A DNA stretch of 64,000 nucleotides. It comes from Melitaea cinxia (Eukaryota; Arthropoda; Insecta; Lepidoptera; Nymphalidae). Shown here piece by piece: positions 1 through 9,439 of the stretch. Each line of letters begins with the position of its first letter. The stretch's first letter is position 1. The translations under genes were made by a program, and so were the position numbers. Below the pieces are notes generated by a model. It had not been told where the DNA came from and searched no databases. It worked only from the letters and a program-made list of their open reading frames with translations. The DNA is taken from positions 5,891,501-5,955,500 of the forward strand of contig NC_059402.1 in assembly GCF_905220565.1 (NCBI RefSeq), written 5' to 3'.

Positions 1-174
1 TTTTATTTATTAACTTCTAATAATTAGCTACTAATTAACTATTTCTTAATACTTACGACTGCTCCACTGTGTAGAAATGGACTCCCTGCTAGACTGTCCT
101 GATAACTGTATATATACTAAGTGCGCTTAAAAACATTAATAGCGCGATTCAGGCTCAGTTCGCGTAATTTATTT

Positions 175-462
175 CAGGCTATCCTGATCCGGACCGGACC
201 GGGTCCTGATCCAATATGCCTTACCATACTTGATTATATTTTACACCAGGCTATCCTGATCTGGACCGGACCGTGTCCTGATCCAGTATGCCTTACCATA
301 CTTGATAATATTTTACATCAGTCTATCCTGATCTGGACCGGACCAGGTCCTGATCCAGTATGCCTTACCATACTTGATTATATTTTACATCAGGCTATCT
401 TTGTCTGGACCAGACCTGGTCCTGATAGAGCTTGCCGGATCTGGCATGCCTCATTCTATCCT
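175..462 (+). repeat. 72-bp tandem repeat, four copies
   Basis: Four consecutive units start at 175, 247, 319 and 391, so the period is exactly 72 bp. Each unit contains a hyphenated palindrome of the form 'cctgatc(c/t)ggaccgga...ggtcctgatc' followed by 'tatgccttaccatacttgat'. The first three copies are nearly identical and the fourth is degraded after 'caggctat'. Because 72 is a multiple of three, one plus-strand frame stays open through the array (137 codons, 121-534). The translation is a repeated Leu/Ile/Pro-rich 24-residue unit with no recognisable domain. I regard it as a minisatellite, possibly part of a transposon; coding is unproven. Confidence 0.85.
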
Positions 463-542
463 GATCCGGTCCAGATACATGATCTGGTTGAGCCTGACCT
501 TTTTTCTAGTCGGGACTATGATCGAATTTTGTGACAGAGCAT

Positions 543-1440
543 TAAGAAAATCAAAATCAAAATAAAAAAAAAAACTTTAGTCAAATAGGCTCCAAGAGCA
601 CTTTCGAATCGTTATTTTAGAACTAAAATTTTTAAGATAAACACCTTATTTTATTATTTTTATAAAAATAAAGCTACCAATGATTCGGAATGTAGATTTG
701 GAGGAGAAGAATCAGCAATAACGGAGTTACTCTTTTGAAAATTGTATATATAAATAATATATACATTATAAACTTATAATAATTCCTAAGATGTGAATTT
801 TTAAAATGTATAATATTTTACTTACTTTATTAATTAAAATTTTCAATACCAAAATGGACAAAAAAGTTTTATGAAAATTAGAAACGGTCTGTATAATTTG
901 ATAGATCTATTTATTATACGTTTTTTCCTTGTCATCTAAATGCATTTTCTAAGCCAACGAAGGTGGAATTTGTTTGTAGAGCATTGTTTAGATTAGACCA
1001 CATACAGTTCTATTTTCACTGTTATATTTTTTATTATTTACTACAGCAAACTATTGATAGTTACTAACTGTATATAATTTAATGGATATGAAATAAAAGT
1101 ATTAATTACCCATTATCGTTGGATGTAAATGAGAAACTATTAACTATAGTTAACGCAGAAAAAAATATATATTATAGTTGTAAATATTCGAGTTAAATTT
1201 TTTCTATAACGTATCATTTAATCTAGAGAATAACTAAAACTTAAGCAAAATTTGGGGGGGAAATATTATACCGAAACTTTATAAAACAGAAGGTATTCAT
1301 TAATTTAAAACATTTTATGAAAACAAAAGTAGGTAGGTACACGTATTTGTGATTTAGTGATATTTGTCATAGTTATATTTTGACATGACAACGTCTAATA
1401 AAGTGATGTGTTGATGTTTATTACGTTAAACTATCGTCCG
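543..1440. other. AT-rich intergenic DNA, nothing recognised
   Basis: This stretch is AT-rich and low in complexity. No open frame, RNA gene or named repeat could be supported. Confidence 0.5.
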
Positions 1441-1455
1441 TAAACCAACTTTTAC

Positions 1456-1802
1456 GCTTCAGCCTGTAATATCCCACTATTGGGCATAGGCCTCTTTCCC
1501 CATGTAGGAGAAGGATCAGAGCTCAATCCACCACGCTGCTCCTATGGGGGTTGGCGGATATATTCCCTACTATGAGTAACGATTGCTATCAGGTGTACAT
1601 GATAACAACCGGGATCGACGGCTTAACGTGTTCTCCGAGGCACGGTGAGGAGCCACACCCACAAGGACTGCACAAACACCCAGACCACGGCAAACACCTG
1701 TATGGCCAACACAAATGTTTGTCATGTGCGGGGATCGAACCCGCTACCGCCAGCGCAACAGGTACAATCCATGGCTGTAATCGTTGCGCCAACGCGGCGT
1801 CA
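1456..1802 (-). mobile_element. tRNA-derived SINE, near full-length
   Basis: Read on the minus strand, the element starts with a tRNA-like head. A box-A-like 'tggcgcaacgatta' lies at about 1779-1792, and a good box B 'ggttcgatccc' is complementary to 1731-1741. The body ends in the widespread lepidopteran tail 'cctatgcccaatagtgggat...ttacaggctgaag'. RNA polymerase III would transcribe such an element and LINE machinery would mobilise it. Related copies in the window are at 16099-16420, 25548-25655, 9138-9199 and 58022-58075 (minus) and at about 61510-61676 and 63117-63404 (plus). The short ORFs here on both strands are incidental to the repeat. Confidence 0.85.
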
Positions 1803-2112
1803 AACCAAGTTTACAGACAACCAATTTATAGTGTTGTAGGTTAATTCTGTCATATATTTCAACTGATCGTATATTTCTGTCTTATTTTACTTCTGAAACA
1901 ATCCTTAAATTTTTCTTTAATGGGTAAAGAACGCCATTTAATAAGGAGTAAAATTGCAGCGTTATCCGCTACCAATGTAGAGTTTTGATTTAAGAATCTT
2001 TCTAAAGATATTCAGGTTTTCTATCGATATTATTTTTGTTTGTTGGAGTTCGAACCTCCAAAGGACAAACAGGACTTAATTAACAAATACGTCACAATAT
2101 ATTTATAACTAA

Positions 2113-2332
2113 CTAGCTGACGCTGCAAACGTTGTTTTGCCATAAATGTTATTAATCCCCCTTAATTCTCCCCCCCTCCCTATAACATAGCTGTATGAAA
2201 AATAGATGTTGCCCGATTCTCAGACCTACCCGATATGCACACAAAATTTCATAAAAATCAGTCCAGCCGTTTCGGAGAAGTATTGTAACTAATACTAACA
2301 CTGTAACAGGAGAATTTTATACATATATGAGA
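2113..2332 (-). mobile_element. non-autonomous Helitron, 220 bp
   Basis: On the minus strand the element begins TC at 2332 and ends CTAG at 2113. It is flanked by A on its 5' side and T on its 3' side, as expected of Helitron insertion between A and T. Conserved blocks are 'ccgaaacggctgga', a run of G around the middle, 'ttatggcaaaacaacgtttg' and the terminal 'cagctag'. The same family occurs at 29100-29284 and 57010-57222. It encodes no Rep/helicase. Confidence 0.75.
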
Positions 2333-2684
2333 TTTTTTACTGAATTTTTTGTTCAATCATAATAAAATCCTCGCCTATGTCACTCCTAAATAGTGTAGTT
2401 TCTGTTAGTGAAAGAATTTTCGTGATCGGATCAATATTTGCGAAGATTATCCCTACAAACAAACAAAGTTAGAAACGTTACCTCTTTATAATATTAGTAC
2501 AGATGAATAAATTAAACCTTTTGTGGGTAAGGAGTCGCTTTAGATAATATAATTTTCCGTGTATATTTGAAGGAATTTGTTAATAGGAATTTTTAAACGT
2601 AGGTATAGCTCATCCAAAGCTGGTGTACCGAATTTTATCTTAACAAAAAAGATGGCAAGATCAAGACTAAGTGCATATGGATGT

Positions 2685-2922
2685 ATAGACGGTACATATA
2701 CCAAAATAACATTTTTACAATTTTTGTCTGTCTGTCTGTCTGTCTGTTCTGGCTAATCTCTGAAACAGCTGGATCGATTTTGACGGGACTTTCAATGGCA
2801 GATAGTTGATGTATTAAGGAGTAACTTAGGCTACTTTTATTTTAGAAATATTTATTTTATAACTCTGCGAACTAAACAATAACTTTATGTTAATTCCACG
2901 CGAACGAAGTCGCGAGCACAGG
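2685..2922 (+). mobile_element. dispersed Helitron-like repeat with (TCTG)n
   Basis: The repeat runs from 'ggtacatataccaaaata' through a (tctg)n microsatellite at about 2727-2748. It continues with 'ggctaatctctgaaacagct' and 'gacgggactttca', ending near 'cgaacgaagtcgcgagcaca' and CAGGT. A fragment with the same head is at about 5884-5906, and one with the same middle block is at 48865-48965. The 3' block 'cgaagtcgcgagcacagcta' also ends the minus-strand element at 54421. Family assignment to Helitron is by resemblance of the 3' end; the terminus here is diverged. Confidence 0.55.
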
Positions 2923-2924
2923 TA

Positions 2925-4990
2925 TAACTTAAAAAAAAAGAAAGATTCTTATATAATTATGCTACAAACTGTCACTGTGATGAGCTTTTATAGTTAGCAC
3001 TCTTTAATTATAAAATAATGTTTCAAAAAAACAAAATGTAATCTCTAGTATTCGGGCAGAATCTGTTCGTGTTAATTTATATTCTCTACATTTTTTTATC
3101 ATATTGGTAAATGTGAGTCAACCAGGTTACGTCACACGTCCTGCCCATTAGGCGACTGGCTCACCAGTGCCCGCCCCCTATTTCTGAGAACTGACAACTC
3201 ATCCTTGTAGCTAAAAAAGAAAAATAAACAGTTCAATGCTAAGTATGAGATGGACTTATTAACTAAGGTTCTGGACAAATTAACAAGTGTTGATAATATG
3301 ATAAAAACTGCTGTTATATATTGAAAGAATCTGTCTGCGTACCTTAATATCTTTGCATATATTATGTCTGTACGTCTGCACATCTAGTTGTTTGTATCTG
3401 TTACCTGCATATCTAAATAGTTACTATATGCATATCTTTCTTTAAAAGTTGACTTTTTTTACTAAATTGATACAAGGTAGCTGGGAAAACTGTTAACAGT
3501 TTCCTTTGATTACATGTTGCTGCGACACTAGGAACTTGCACGATACTAAACTTCTTATAATACAATCAAACACTGTTGATAATGACTATGATTGGACGGT
3601 GGACCAGAAGAACAAAAAGAAGGCGAAAAGGCTAGCCTGAAGAGGGATGCCTAAATCGACATAATATTATGAGTATATGATATGGAGAACGAATTTATGA
3701 ATATGTATAGTGTATGAAATACTACATCAAAGAATTCTTGTGTGAATCAACAAACAAGATTACCTTTATAAGGCACATACGCATATGTGAAACCGAGCGT
3801 ATCCATATGATAATAAATTTGTGATTGTGTTACGTATGAAACTTTGTATTATTATATAAAAGTTAAAGTTATTTCTTAAGTTGTAAATTGTAAATATAAA
3901 AGGTATAAAATAGTATTAACATTAATACGATCGTACCTTCTTAATACTATATCCCTATAGAAACAAAAGAGCAGTAACTGAACAACAATAAAAGTTATAT
4001 GAATAGATAGGTGGCAATGTCTCTAAATGGTAAAGTAGTTAGATATGGACTTTTTTTCTTCTTTTAGTCGAATGTTTAGTTTAGATTTTTTTAAGGTTAA
4101 GGTTTAAATTTACTTCCTGCGAAGTACATAAGTCAAATAATTTTGGGATTCTCATTTTGGGATTTCCAAATTTGGTATTGTTTTTGTGATTTTTAGTGCT
4201 GTCCAGAAAAAAATTAATTATATTTTCCATTTCATCTGATTGTGTGCTTTCGTTAACTTGCTTTCGTTTCGTTAGTCACCTCTTCAAATCTTTGCATCTT
4301 TTTACAAAACCGACGTCAAGAGTATTTTTTATTAAAGGAAGAAAGAAGGTTGTCTTGCACCGAAAAATATGAGGTAAAAAAGGTGAATTGATAACTTTGC
4401 AGACATAAGTGGTGGCCATAACTCTATATACAAAAACATATAGAATAATTATTTTGTCAAGTTAATAGAATCTTACACCAATAAACATAAATACTCTAAA
4501 ATAATATTTAAGATCGAATTGGCAACTTCTAAACTTCTTATACTTTCGTGTTTAAAATAAAATTATGTCCTCCACTTCTATTTTCTTGCTCAATTGTTTT
4601 GTATGAGAAATATTTTTTTAGAAATTCTAATTTAACAAAATACTCGATTAATTTTATTAGTTATCGAAATATGTGACCTAATGGCGCCATCGTTATTTAC
4701 TTTACGCTTGAAATATTTTTTGGGTAATAGGCGTAGCAACAATATTAAATTAACCTTGAAGGTCAATAATGTATTCTTGAAATTCTAACACAGCAAGTGT
4801 TAGCACTAACTTCATTGCTTGTATCTCTGCTGCACATTTATATGGAGTTAAGTAAATATAGATACCAAGTCAGTGTATTTTTAAAATATTAATTAAATAA
4901 TAGTACAACCAATTTAGAATCAATCAGACTTATAAAATTTTCTTTTACCTCTACAGCAATAAGAATAAAGAGAACTATCAACGAACGGCT
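2925..4990. other. AT-rich intergenic DNA, no gene seen
   Basis: About 2 kb of AT-rich sequence with scattered short ORFs below 85 codons, none with a recognisable domain or splice pattern. I could name no repeat here. Confidence 0.5.
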
Positions 4991-5623
4991 AAGCTGTTCT
5001 TAAATAGGGTTATTGCGCCTGTTCGCGTCCACCGCCCAATTCGCGTCCATTTTACGGATCTCACTTTCAAAAGTCTCGAAATTAAGTATACTAAGACACC
5101 AATAAGTCGAAAAGTAATTACCAGCAATACCTCAATGTATAAGAGGCACGCACGCATAGACAAAAGTTCTGTGCGTCCAAGCAATCCTGGGTAAAAAAAA
5201 TAGTTAGTGAGGGCTGTTCAACAAGAGAGCGCGAAGGCACGGAATAATGAGAAGAAAATAGTGGGCAGCGGTTCGTTTGAAGGTAAGTCTTTTATTATTT
5301 TATGTCTATTTTGAATACATAGCTGTTTCTAGACGTTGGTTATGATAAAAGGAATTATAATAATTATGAATTTGCTTATTTTTTTTATAGTTAACAGTTA
5401 AAATAAGGTGGACGCGAACTACTACACCGAATTTATAAAATTTCCACTTTGCGTCCGCAATGGACGCAAACTATACCTAAAGGGATTAATAATAAAACTA
5501 AATCGCGTCCATTTCTTAAATTAATTCTATAAGTTTGATACATAAAACTAATAACTACAAGTTTAATACCTATTCTACTTTGAATGAAATAAGTAATTTC
5601 TTTCTTATTTTTTTTCTGTTTAA

Positions 5624-5795
5624 GATGAGTTCTTTGCAGATAAGAAGAAGAAAAAAAGAACATACACAGAGGAAGATTTAAGGGAAGTTTTGCATGACAT
5701 TCAAGAGAAGAGGAAATCGGTAAGACAAGCACCTATGCAAAAAATATGCTATTCCGATATTGGACAAAATAAGTGGGTGCAGACCAAGAGGGTAC
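5624..5795 (+). pseudogene. HTH_psq-like transposase N-terminus, frameshifted
   Basis: A plus-strand frame after a polypyrimidine tract and 'tttaag' reads DEFFADKKKKKRTYTEEDLR and on through VLHDIQEKRKSVRQA. A one-base frame change then gives CKKYAIPILDKISGCRPRGY. Together they follow the order of a pipsqueak-type HTH: basic stretch, YTEEDL, a helix, SVRQA, then CKKYxIP...LxxKIxGxRP. Such domains form the DNA-binding N-terminus of pogo/Tigger-class transposases and domesticated relatives. The frameshift and the absence of downstream domains make this a relic inside the 5007-7297 element. Confidence 0.6.
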
Positions 5796-5907
5796 AAAAC
5801 TTATGTACACAAATAAATAAAATTGGAGTGTCTGTTTGTAATATTAAAGTAACAGCTTTATACTAAATGCATATTGATTTATACACGGTACATATACCAA
5901 AATAAGC

Positions 5908-6303
5908 AATCTCTTTACTGTATGATGCCCTAATAAGAAGTCAGCTTGAGTATAATGCGGTAGTATGGTCTCCACATGAAGTCAAATACAGTCTCATGCT
6001 GGAACGTATTCAAAATAAATTCACCAGGTTTCTTTACCTTAGGCTTAATGGCGTGTATCCCTTGTATCCCTTGATGTATCCAACATTGTTTGTATTGGGC
6101 ATGGTTGGATACAACAAGTTGGAGACTAGGAGAGAGCTGGCTCTGGCAACTTATATTTTAAAATTATTCCGCGGTGTTGTCAATAATCCAGGGTTACTGC
6201 AGTGGATAGATTTGAGCGTACCCCATAGGTATCTACAACGAAAGCGGCGACCGAGCTTATTTGCAGTACCCCACGGCAGAACTGAGCTAGCTAGTATCAA
6301 ATA
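5908..6303 (+). pseudogene. LINE reverse-transcriptase C-terminal fragment
   Basis: The frame reads YDALIRSQLEYNAVVWSPH, then MLERIQNKFTRFLY and a Leu-rich tail ending at a stop at 6302. 'LIRSQLEYxxxVWSP...LERIQxKFxRF' is the signature of the region after the RT palm/thumb in jockey- and R1-like non-LTR retrotransposons. The fragment lacks the YADD catalytic box and is truncated at both ends. It sits inside the psq transposon, so it arrived later or was carried along. Confidence 0.75.
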
Positions 6304-6409
6304 AAACCAAGTAACGAAGAAGAAAACATAACGGTATTATTAATATTTAATGCGAATGGAGATATGTGTCCACCTCGTATTTTGTTTCCATAATTATTAA
6401 TCAAGGCTG

Positions 6410-6740
6410 ATCTTTGTGGTTCTGTGTGCTTACGGCATCAAAGAATATAGCTACCCCCTCTCTTCCCGTGGGTGTCGTAAGAGGCGACTAAGGGATAACA
6501 TAGTTCCACTACCACCTTGGAACTCATAAAGCCGATCGATGGCGGGATAACCATCCAACTGCTGGCTTTAAAATACACAGGCCGAAGACGGGCAGCAGCA
6601 TCTTCAGTTCGACAATGCCAGCCCTGCGGTCACCAACCCTTCTGCCCAGCGTTGTGACTATGGGCAAAACACAGGAGTGAACTTGTCGTGGCCTATGTCC
6701 AGTAGTCGACTGCGAAAGGCTGCTGTGATTGTAATTGCAG
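6410..6740 (+). repeat. dispersed lepidopteran repeat (non-LTR-like)
   Basis: This block contains 'cttcccgtgggtgtcgtaag', 'gcgactaagggataac', 'ggcgggataaccatccaact' and 'cagcgttgtgactatgg'. The same order appears, diverged and on the minus strand, at about 56070-56300. It ends close to 'cctatgtccagtagtcgact', resembling the 3' tail of non-LTR elements. No protein can be read from it. Confidence 0.6.
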
Positions 6741-7819
6741 GCTGATCCTTTAGATTGCTTACATTCCTTTAAAATTCACAGAACAGATAATTGTTGAATT
6801 TTATAGGTGGAATTACTATTTACTTACTGAATACACGGGTACCTAATTTGTTTTTTAATTTGAAGTTCTATCAATGTTTAGAAGAATAAATAGGTGTTTT
6901 ATTTTCTTTATAGTGATTTATTAATGTTAATATGTTGATTTTTAAATAACTATAATTCTTCAATAAATAAATTATTAAAATCCAACCTCTCTTTACATTA
7001 TCATAAAAATATCACCTCTTTATTCCTTTTCTAAGCTGGTGGACGCGAAGTGGTCCAGCGGGTGGACGCAAATTGGATTTTATGGACGCAAACTGGGTAA
7101 ATCGCCTAATTCTGAAGTTTGTATTTAAATAAAATAATAACAAGACATTTCGAACAAAACTGAAAATTAATCTTTAAATAGACTATATAATGAACACAGT
7201 TAATAAAATTTTCATAGAAATTAGTGCGGGGACATTTTTATTTTCTTCTTCAAACATGCCAACTGCACTAAGTGGACGCGAACAGGCGCAATGACCCTAA
7301 TACAACTACGAAATTCTTAATAAATCACAATTCAAAATTCAAATCAAATTCAAATTACATTTGGCCACGCACCTTCACCTGTGCTTTTTTTTTTCGTGTG
7401 GAATTTACCAAGCATTGTACATACAAATGTTGGGGGATAGTGTAAAACTCAAACTCAGGATCAAGAATAAATCGTTATGTCACGAGACCGTCATAAATAG
7501 ATACATGTAGATGTACTAATACTAGGTACTTACTTATAACTATCGTCTTTTAGTCATGTGCTTAATAGAGGTCGCTTATGAGTTATAATATCCCTTCTGT
7601 ATGAAAATGTGTAACATTTTCAAGTAAAGATTTTTGTTCGCTGATGCATATAATCGGAAGTATCAGCTTTTACTCCATTCTAAAAAGTTTAACATGAGGT
7701 TTGTTAACTTGTTTCGAATATAATATGTATCTACTCCATTTGCCAAAACGTGAACTAAATAAAAATAGACCACAAATAAATCTTGATATATATTACGTGC
7801 ACTATTTAAAAATTAACAA

Positions 7820-7965
7820 AATGTTGCGCGGGCGCATGCGCTCCAAGCTTCAACCGGGTGCGGGTGAACGACCGCCAAACCGCGAGCCCGCCATGTTGGA
7901 TTCGTCACGGCGCTCGCGCAATATGTCTTCTGCGCCACACTAGCATCGTCTGTATCGCCGCGTGG
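7820..7965. promoter_or_regulatory. GC-rich island with NRF-1/Ewg-like palindrome
   Basis: GC content jumps well above the AT-rich surroundings. The island contains the palindrome GCGCATGCGC (about 7831-7840), which matches the NRF-1/Erect wing consensus, and 'gccatgttgga' (about 7890), which contains the GCCAT core of YY1/Pho sites. An 80-codon plus ORF crosses it but shows no domain. The composition suits an unmethylated promoter or enhancer, or a 5' non-coding exon of a gene outside the window. No transcript can be inferred from sequence. Confidence 0.4.
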
Positions 7966-8340
7966 CAATTTAAGATACAAAGTAACTAAAAAATACTAAG
8001 TTGTTTTGAGCTAGTAAGTTCGAAAAGAATATATTTCAGACTTACAATCCCATGAACTAGAACGATTTATATGAACGTAAACGTTTACTTAAGACATGCA
8101 ATGATTAGATTTTAGTAACACAAAATAGGCAGCCAGTATTAAAAAAAATTTAGCTTTAAGGAAATTTTAATTTAACTAGAAAACTTTTCTAGGATTCACA
8201 GTCAATATCTTATTATCGATATGTTAATCGTACGTAGACTATTTATACTAAATTGGATATGATTAGATAAAAATATAAACCTGTCTCCTGTGATAAGTGA
8301 TATAAGACAAGTTACATCCTTTTTGTGGTTTTAAAGGTAG

Positions 8341-8875
8341 CCATTGACGATCAGTTTTTCGCGTCAGTTTAATTGATCAGTTTTTGGCGTCAGTTAAACT
8401 GATCAGTTTTTCGCGTCAGTTGAAATATTTCCCCTCTGACTGGCGTCACTCCGGCTCTTCAGTTTTCGACCGACCGGGCTGTTTAAAGGATGTGTCGGTA
8501 CCTACTACCTATTTTTGTTGAGGAAAAAAATGGTTCTGATTCCGAATAAGAAACATTAATTCTTAAAGCGGCTACTGTTTGTTGCCATATACTGGTCTAC
8601 AATGGTCTATAATTCTATATGAACAGTTTTTATTATTAGTTGTACCTCATCTGTAATAAGTATGTCAATGGTCAATCGATCATGCACGGTGTCGTTAATG
8701 ACATTAATTATAAATTACTTACACGTCCTTAAAACAGCCTGGTCGGTCGAAAACTGAAGAGCCGGAGTGACGCCAGTCAATGGGGAAATATTTCAACTAA
8801 CGCGAAAAACTGATCAGTTTAACTGACGCCAAAAACTGATCAGTTAAACTGACGCGAAAAACTGATCGTCAATGG
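8341..8875. mobile_element. foldback element with ~155-bp inverted repeats
   Basis: Positions 8341-8496 and the complement of about 8721-8875 are near-identical inverted repeats. Each arm starts 'ccattgacgatcagtttttc' and holds three tandem units, about 27 bp each, of 'actgatcagtttttcgcgtc' type. Unique arm sequence follows: 'ggcgtcactccggctcttca' and 'tttcgaccgaccgggctg'. The central ~220 bp is AT-rich and non-coding. This is the form of a long-TIR MITE or foldback element mobilised by another transposon. No target-site duplication was evident, so the exact ends and superfamily are open. Confidence 0.85.
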
Positions 8876-9137
8876 CAAGCTTAACTGGTGCATTCAGTGC
8901 GTGCATCAGGAAAAAAAATTAATTCTTTGTCCAAATCACGTTCTTTTATGCGCTATAATTGCAGAAATATTTTTTTTACAATGTGATGTGTTCAAACAAT
9001 TCTGAAAATCGACATTTATCAAGTTGATCCTTTTTATCAGCACCTAATCAATTACACTAAGTATTCAGCACAATTTGCGTAGTTTGTGATTTTTTATTTA
9101 TATAGATGAATTTCGACATGTATCACTTGGCGCAGCA

Positions 9138-9199
9138 TTCAGCCTGTAACATCCCACTGCTAAGTATAGGCCTCTTTCTCCATATTGGAGAAGGAGGGT
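9138..9199 (-). mobile_element. SINE tail fragment
   Basis: The sequence 'cagcctgtaacatcccactg' followed by 'tataggcctctttctccata' is the 3' tail of the tRNA-derived SINE seen at 1456-1802. The tRNA-like head is missing. The adjoining 9215-9430 resembles the 'cgacctacgttgt...gaagtcggtttttt' end of the repeat at 34357-35117. Confidence 0.7.
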
Positions 9200-9439
9200 T
9201 TATGCGTATACTTGACTATTTTTTCGTCGACCTACGTTGTCTTATACCGCTTAACTTTTCACTGGATGTACCGATTATTATGATTTTTGTTTCAATCGAA
9301 ATCGGATGCTTGTCATCTGATGACTACTTTTTGAGTAATCCTTGATAATACGTGTTTGTTTGACTATTTTTCGTCTACCTACATTGTATTACCTAATTAT
9401 CGATGTAACTGAAGTCGGTTTTTTTTCATTCGCGAGCAA

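Larger units (their letters stand above)
5007..7297 (+). mobile_element. TA-flanked DNA transposon with psq-type HTH relic
   Basis: The terminal inverted repeats are 26 bp: 5007-5032 and the complement of 7272-7297, with one mismatch. They start GGGT(T/C)ATTGCGCCTG. The element is flanked by TA at 5005-5006 and 7298-7299. The heptamer GCGTCCA or its complement recurs inside both ends (about 5026, 5044, 5409, 5462, 5504, 7041, 7061, 7082, 7272), like subterminal transposase-binding repeats. The interior encodes a broken HTH (5624-5795) and carries later arrivals: a LINE fragment (5908-6300) and a dispersed repeat (6410-6740). TIRs, TA duplication and psq HTH fit the pogo/Tigger side of the Tc1-mariner superfamily, but no DDE catalytic core remains. 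Confidence 0.7.

Noticed and set aside
1720..1800. Possible tRNA gene from box A/box B sequences
   Set aside because: The tRNA-like heads at this and other sites lack a foldable acceptor stem and anticodon arm and continue into the shared SINE body.
1551..1844. 97-codon plus ORF and overlapping minus ORF
   Set aside because: It lies entirely within the tRNA-derived SINE and reappears, altered, in the other SINE copies; it is not a gene.
7701..7943. 80-codon plus ORF over a GC-rich island
   Set aside because: No domain and no conserved pattern; the first half is AT-rich flank and the second is the island.
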